Shown piece after piece: positions 60,677 to 64,000 of a DNA stretch of 64,000 bases. Under the pieces are notes generated by a model. That model was given only the letters and a program-made list of their open reading frames with translations. It made no database searches and was not told the origin of the DNA. Both the position numbers and the translations under genes were made by a program. Source of the stretch: Labyrinthula sp. Ha (lineage: Eukaryota; Sar; Bigyra; Labyrinthulida; Labyrinthulaceae); contig JAALGZ010000014.1 of the NCBI GenBank assembly GCA_015227615.1, forward strand, positions 310,001 to 374,000. The letters are read 5' to 3'. Every line of letters starts with the position of its first letter. The first letter of the stretch is position 1.

Positions 60677-61297
60677 ATGTTTCTTCGAAGTCGGCATTTG
60701 TTGCATCATTTACGAGTTGCTAAATCGTATCAACCAAAACTATTGCAACCAAAGAATTGTTTTGCAACATATACGCAGAAACTACCCCATCTTGGGGACA
60801 GTATAGCTTCAGGCAGCGTTAATGAATGGCTTTTGTCAGTTGGAGACACCGTTCAGCAAGATGATGTTATAGTAGTTATTGACACGGACAAAGTATCAGT
60901 GGAAATAAAGGCCGATGTTTCAGGGAAAATTATAAAGCTATTTGTTGAAGAAGAAGGTGAGGAAATTAAAGTGAATGAACCGCTTCTGGAGATAGATACA
61001 GATGGGGCAGTTGCGGCACCTGAAGCTGTGGCAGTAGAAACGAACGAAAATAAGCAACCCTCTGAAGTGAAAACAGAAGAACCAAATGATTCAATTTCTA
61101 TGCCAGAACGTGTCCCTTTGATCAAATTTAGATATGGAAAACTGCATCGAGAACAGGTACACGAGGACGAAGTCGTGGAGACACAAGAAAAAGTTGTTGT
61201 GGAAGATCGTGGGTTGCCACTGGACTTCGGTCGTTTACCTCCAATAGAAGATTATGAAATTGAAGTTCTTAATTTTGGTGGGGCAGAGCCTTATTAA
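60677..61297 (+). CDS. lipoyl domain fused to KGD4-like (2-oxoglutarate dehydrogenase) segment
   Basis: The protein has 206 residues. The first 30 are basic with hydroxyl and aromatic residues (MFLRSRHLLHHLRVAKSY), a mitochondrial presequence. Residues about 33-107 are a lipoyl domain of the E2o/sucB type: KLPHLGDSIASGSVNEWLLS then VVIDTDKVSVEIKA with Lys72 as lipoylation site. There is no acyltransferase domain. Instead, residues about 145-206 resemble KGD4/MRPS36: ERVPLIKFRYGK (compare PLIRF or EPMIKF) and LPPIEDYEIEVLNFGGAEPY (compare the family's Glu-rich ...NxGG ending). KGD4 tethers the E3 subunit to the E2o core. The fusion would put a swinging lipoyl arm on the tether. An Ala/Glu-rich linker separates the two parts. 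Confidence 0.8.
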   Translation: MFLRSRHLLHHLRVAKSYQPKLLQPKNCFATYTQKLPHLGDSIASGSVNEWLLSVGDTVQQDDVIVVIDTDKVSVEIKADVSGKIIKLFVEEEGEEIKVNEPLLEIDTDGAVAAPEAVAVETNENKQPSEVKTEEPNDSISMPERVPLIKFRYGKLHREQVHEDEVVETQEKVVVEDRGLPLDFGRLPPIEDYEIEVLNFGGAEPY

Positions 61298-64000
61298 ATA
61301 TTTTTCTAAGTCAAATTCATTGAGCCTTTGTCGGACTTACCAAGAAAATTAAAACTTAAAGAAGCTAGCTTACAGGCGCTTTATTGTAGAGCTATTGTTT
61401 TCTACTGTATAAGAAGATGTTCTTAGAAAAAATGGATGAGCTTTGCGTGATAAAGCTATGAAACTACAATATTGGTTTTGCTTCTTCCGACACATGAAAC
61501 CTTTACCTTGGTAGTAGGTGTTGTCATTGTCCTGGGTTGTAATGACTGTCCGACTTATAAGTAGGGGTCTGATTTGATTTATTGATAATTTATTAATAAT
61601 TCCTTTACAAAATATTTGTTGCTGATAATTATTAAAACTAACAAGACAGTTATGATTAATTATTGAAAATAAATTAATAATCAGCATAAAAGCAGAATCA
61701 TTTGATACGAGTTAAAATCTCAATTCTTTTGTTGATAATCAGAATCAAAACATTTAAAAAATAATTACTGATGATTTTTTTCAAATCTTGAGGCCTGTTT
61801 ATAAGACAAAACGAGAACACCTTTGGTTAAAAGGGTGGTACTAGAAACACTGTGAAGTGTTGTAGTTGCAATTTGGGAAAAGTCAAGGGATTCAGTAACT
61901 GAATATTCAATGAGAGAATGAGGAAGTCTATGATAGGACATACAGAAAGATGTTCATCAATTATCTCTGGTGTGTTGCTAGTATTTGAAAAATTAATCTA
62001 CGAAATGGGATCAAGTGGCAGAGGCAATAACAGACTTAGATTTCAGCAAATCCTAACCGTCTTGAAGTCTTAGCACAGTTACAAACTTTGTAAGGAATTA
62101 TTAACATGACGGTTGAGTAAAACAAGAAGCTGAGTAAAAAAAAACATCAAAGTAATACTAGAAGAATACTATTTGCAGCTACGACGTGAACTTTGTGTCA
62201 ATAGTTTTTTTCCGGAAGCCTGACGAACTTGTAAAACTACCTTGAGCTAGCATATTTCTGTTCTACAGTAAAGACGGTTTTTAGGAACCTTTTACTTACC
62301 AATGGAAAAATTCTTAGAGGATAGTTTAAAGTGTGTAATATAAATTATAAAGTATTACAAAAGAACTTTGATTAGTGCAACATCTTGTAAATAAGAAATT
62401 GAATGTCATGAGCAACCTCCAATGCACGAGGAAGTACAGAATTAGTGTATTCTTTGCAAATCTACCAGGAAATACAACAAGGCTTGTTTACCATTCTTTC
62501 AAGCTCATGCAGATAGTTAATAACTGTAGTTGAAAAAACCGTACAGTTTATTTACTTCAACGTAATGTACATTCTACTTTTTTAATAAAATCATTTATTA
62601 ATTAGTTTCACTGTACGTACAGGTGACAAGAACTCAGTCTTAAAATTTAAATTGTATTCAAGGCAAAAACTTATATTTTCCAGATAAGAATTTCCTCTGG
62701 CCTCTTGAAACTTTCTTGAAAGTAGGTTTTATATGTTGAATTGACGTTTCGCTACTTACGGAAATGTAATATGTCAAACACCACCGGCAAGATTTACCCA
62801 TTGATTCTAAGCTAGGAAGCTATGTTCCTCCGATGGATTCTTTCTCATCTTGTGAGCTATATTATTTATCCTCGCTTTAAATGATTTTATGGAGCCTGTT
62901 GCTTTACTTAGAGATTCAAGGGACCTCATTTTTCATGAACTCATTTCTAGCAGCTCAGGCCCCCATTACACCAGCAGCAGATTAATTTACTCTGGTAGTT
63001 GGGATACCTCATCTGTATACTGTTTCTTAATACATGCTGAGTTATTTTTTTTCTAATTTTCTGTAGAAAACATACACATATATGTTACTTCTTGGCTTAA
63101 GAATATGCGCCTAGATTTTAATGTCTCAAGATTGTGCCAAAGAGCATTGCAAATCGGCTTTTCCGGCTTAAAATACTAAAGGTAAACTCATCTCGAGAGC
63201 TTAGTACTACTGAATTCACCCAAGTATTTAGAAAAACTTTTTGATTCTTAGGAAAGAAATTAAAGAGATTGAGGAAGATGGCGAAGCTATAACATGAATC
63301 AAAGAAATTGCAAAAACTGTTGCAGCTTTATCTTGTCGGAAGTTAATGGACTTCATTTATAGGCTGTATGAGTTTGTTTGATAAGTTATGGCACTTGTAA
63401 AATAGAATCAAAGCTAAAGATTTAGGAAAAATTGATTGGAATATTTAAATTTCAGCAACAAATGTGAGCAAGAAATATGCATGTCTTGAACTGGATTCAA
63501 TTTACCAAAACAGGTTGCTGATAAGGACCTGCTTAGTATGGTTGTTGCGAGGTCAACTCAACCTTGGGCTAGATATAGCTGTGAGAATTCTATACGTTAT
63601 TTCATCAATTTGATGCATCGGCAAGTCGGGTTTCATGAGCCAGCGTACTTTCTAGAAAATTCGAGAAAGGTTGAGCAAGTTAACATATGATTAAAAGAAC
63701 ATAGTCACATGTTAACTTCTTTGGTTTTTTACGGAAGAGCAAGAGAGGATGATATATTATTAGAGAAACTATGCTTAAAAACCTCAGCTGATACATTCTA
63801 CTCAGGTAAATTATATAGTTTGGTAATATGTAGTCAATTAACTAGTTCTCTTAAGCTACAAGAGAAACGCAACATGTTTACAACTGCTAACATATCCCAA
63901 GTGGATGGAGAAAAAATATTGATCATCACAAAAAAAACTCATTAAAAGAAGAAGTAACCTCACACTTCGAACAACCTCGCCTAAAGCATTGCCTTACGCT
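61298..64000. other. gene-free region
   Basis: This AT-rich 2.7 kb has a repeat-like patch at about 61500-61745. A frame at 63709-63945 and some longer, broken open stretches around 63240-63700 read like decayed coding sequence, but I recognised no family. Confidence 0.45.
61500..61745. repeat. possible dispersed AT-rich repeat, copy 2
   Basis: Shares GTCATTGTC and GGGGTCTGATTTGAT with about 255-315, and an inverted match around GTATCAAATGATTCTG-like sequence with about 385-400. The ends are not defined. Confidence 0.3.

Overview
The window is nuclear DNA from an AT-rich eukaryote, probably a protist or other small-genomed lineage; I cannot name it. The signs are mitochondrially targeted proteins, secreted and tail-anchored proteins, families found only in eukaryotes (XRN nuclease, EIF1AD, U-box, E2 variant, PAT10/Asterix-like, KGD4) and GT-AG introns. 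The introns are extremely short: the seven I could place are 29, 29, 29, 31, 31, 32 and 40 nt. Most genes have none. TAA, TAG and TGA all end genes, so the code looks standard.

Layout. 1-3063: no gene seen. 3064-10620: compact block with a metaxin/SAM37-like protein, a secreted transglutaminase-like protein, a SYLF + CRAL-TRIO fusion and a Rad5-class SNF2/RING ATPase with one 29-nt intron. 13142-15625: an XRN exoribonuclease with an added CCCH zinc finger. About 19570-38892: a 19-kb palindrome with two arms of about 7.45 kb, roughly 98% identical, around a 4.4-kb spacer. Each arm carries an Asterix-like membrane protein, a coiled-coil protein, a secreted multicopper oxidase and a small secreted Cys-rich protein. 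The spacer holds a complete-ended hAT transposon (27277-29468) with its 8-bp target duplication. 38893-44379: desert. 44380-49376: DUF924 protein, a divergent kinase, a family-6-type uracil-DNA glycosylase, and a phosphohistidine phosphatase that only appears once two tiny introns are removed. 49377-54010: desert with weak retroelement fossils and a U6-like relic. 54011-56230: E2 variant, EF-hand secreted Cys-rich protein, membrane U-box protein. 57362-61297: CaMK/CDPK-type kinase, EIF1AD, membrane metalloprotease, and a lipoyl-domain/KGD4 fusion. 61298-64000: no gene supported.

How parts fit. Gene blocks are tightly packed, often convergent with gaps of a few bases (4 bp at 3957/3962, 8 bp at 48726/48735) or even overlapping (15 bp at 54643-54657), and are separated by 2.5-5.5 kb deserts. 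Several genes share short upstream motifs (TGCCACGTCATTAG, TTGCATTACyGCAAA, CGGATAA) close to the start codon, which suggests compact promoters. Two genes bear on mitochondria directly: the outer-membrane import-type metaxin and the 2-oxoglutarate dehydrogenase lipoyl/KGD4 fusion. Three bear on nucleic-acid repair or decay: SNF2/RING, UDG and XRN.

The strongest leads are the palindrome with its duplicated oxidase genes and repeated cis-element, the lipoyl-KGD4 fusion, the SYLF-CRAL-TRIO fusion, the CCCH finger in XRN, and the membrane-anchored PHPT hidden by 29-31-nt introns. All functional assignments come from motif recognition by eye; no database search was possible.
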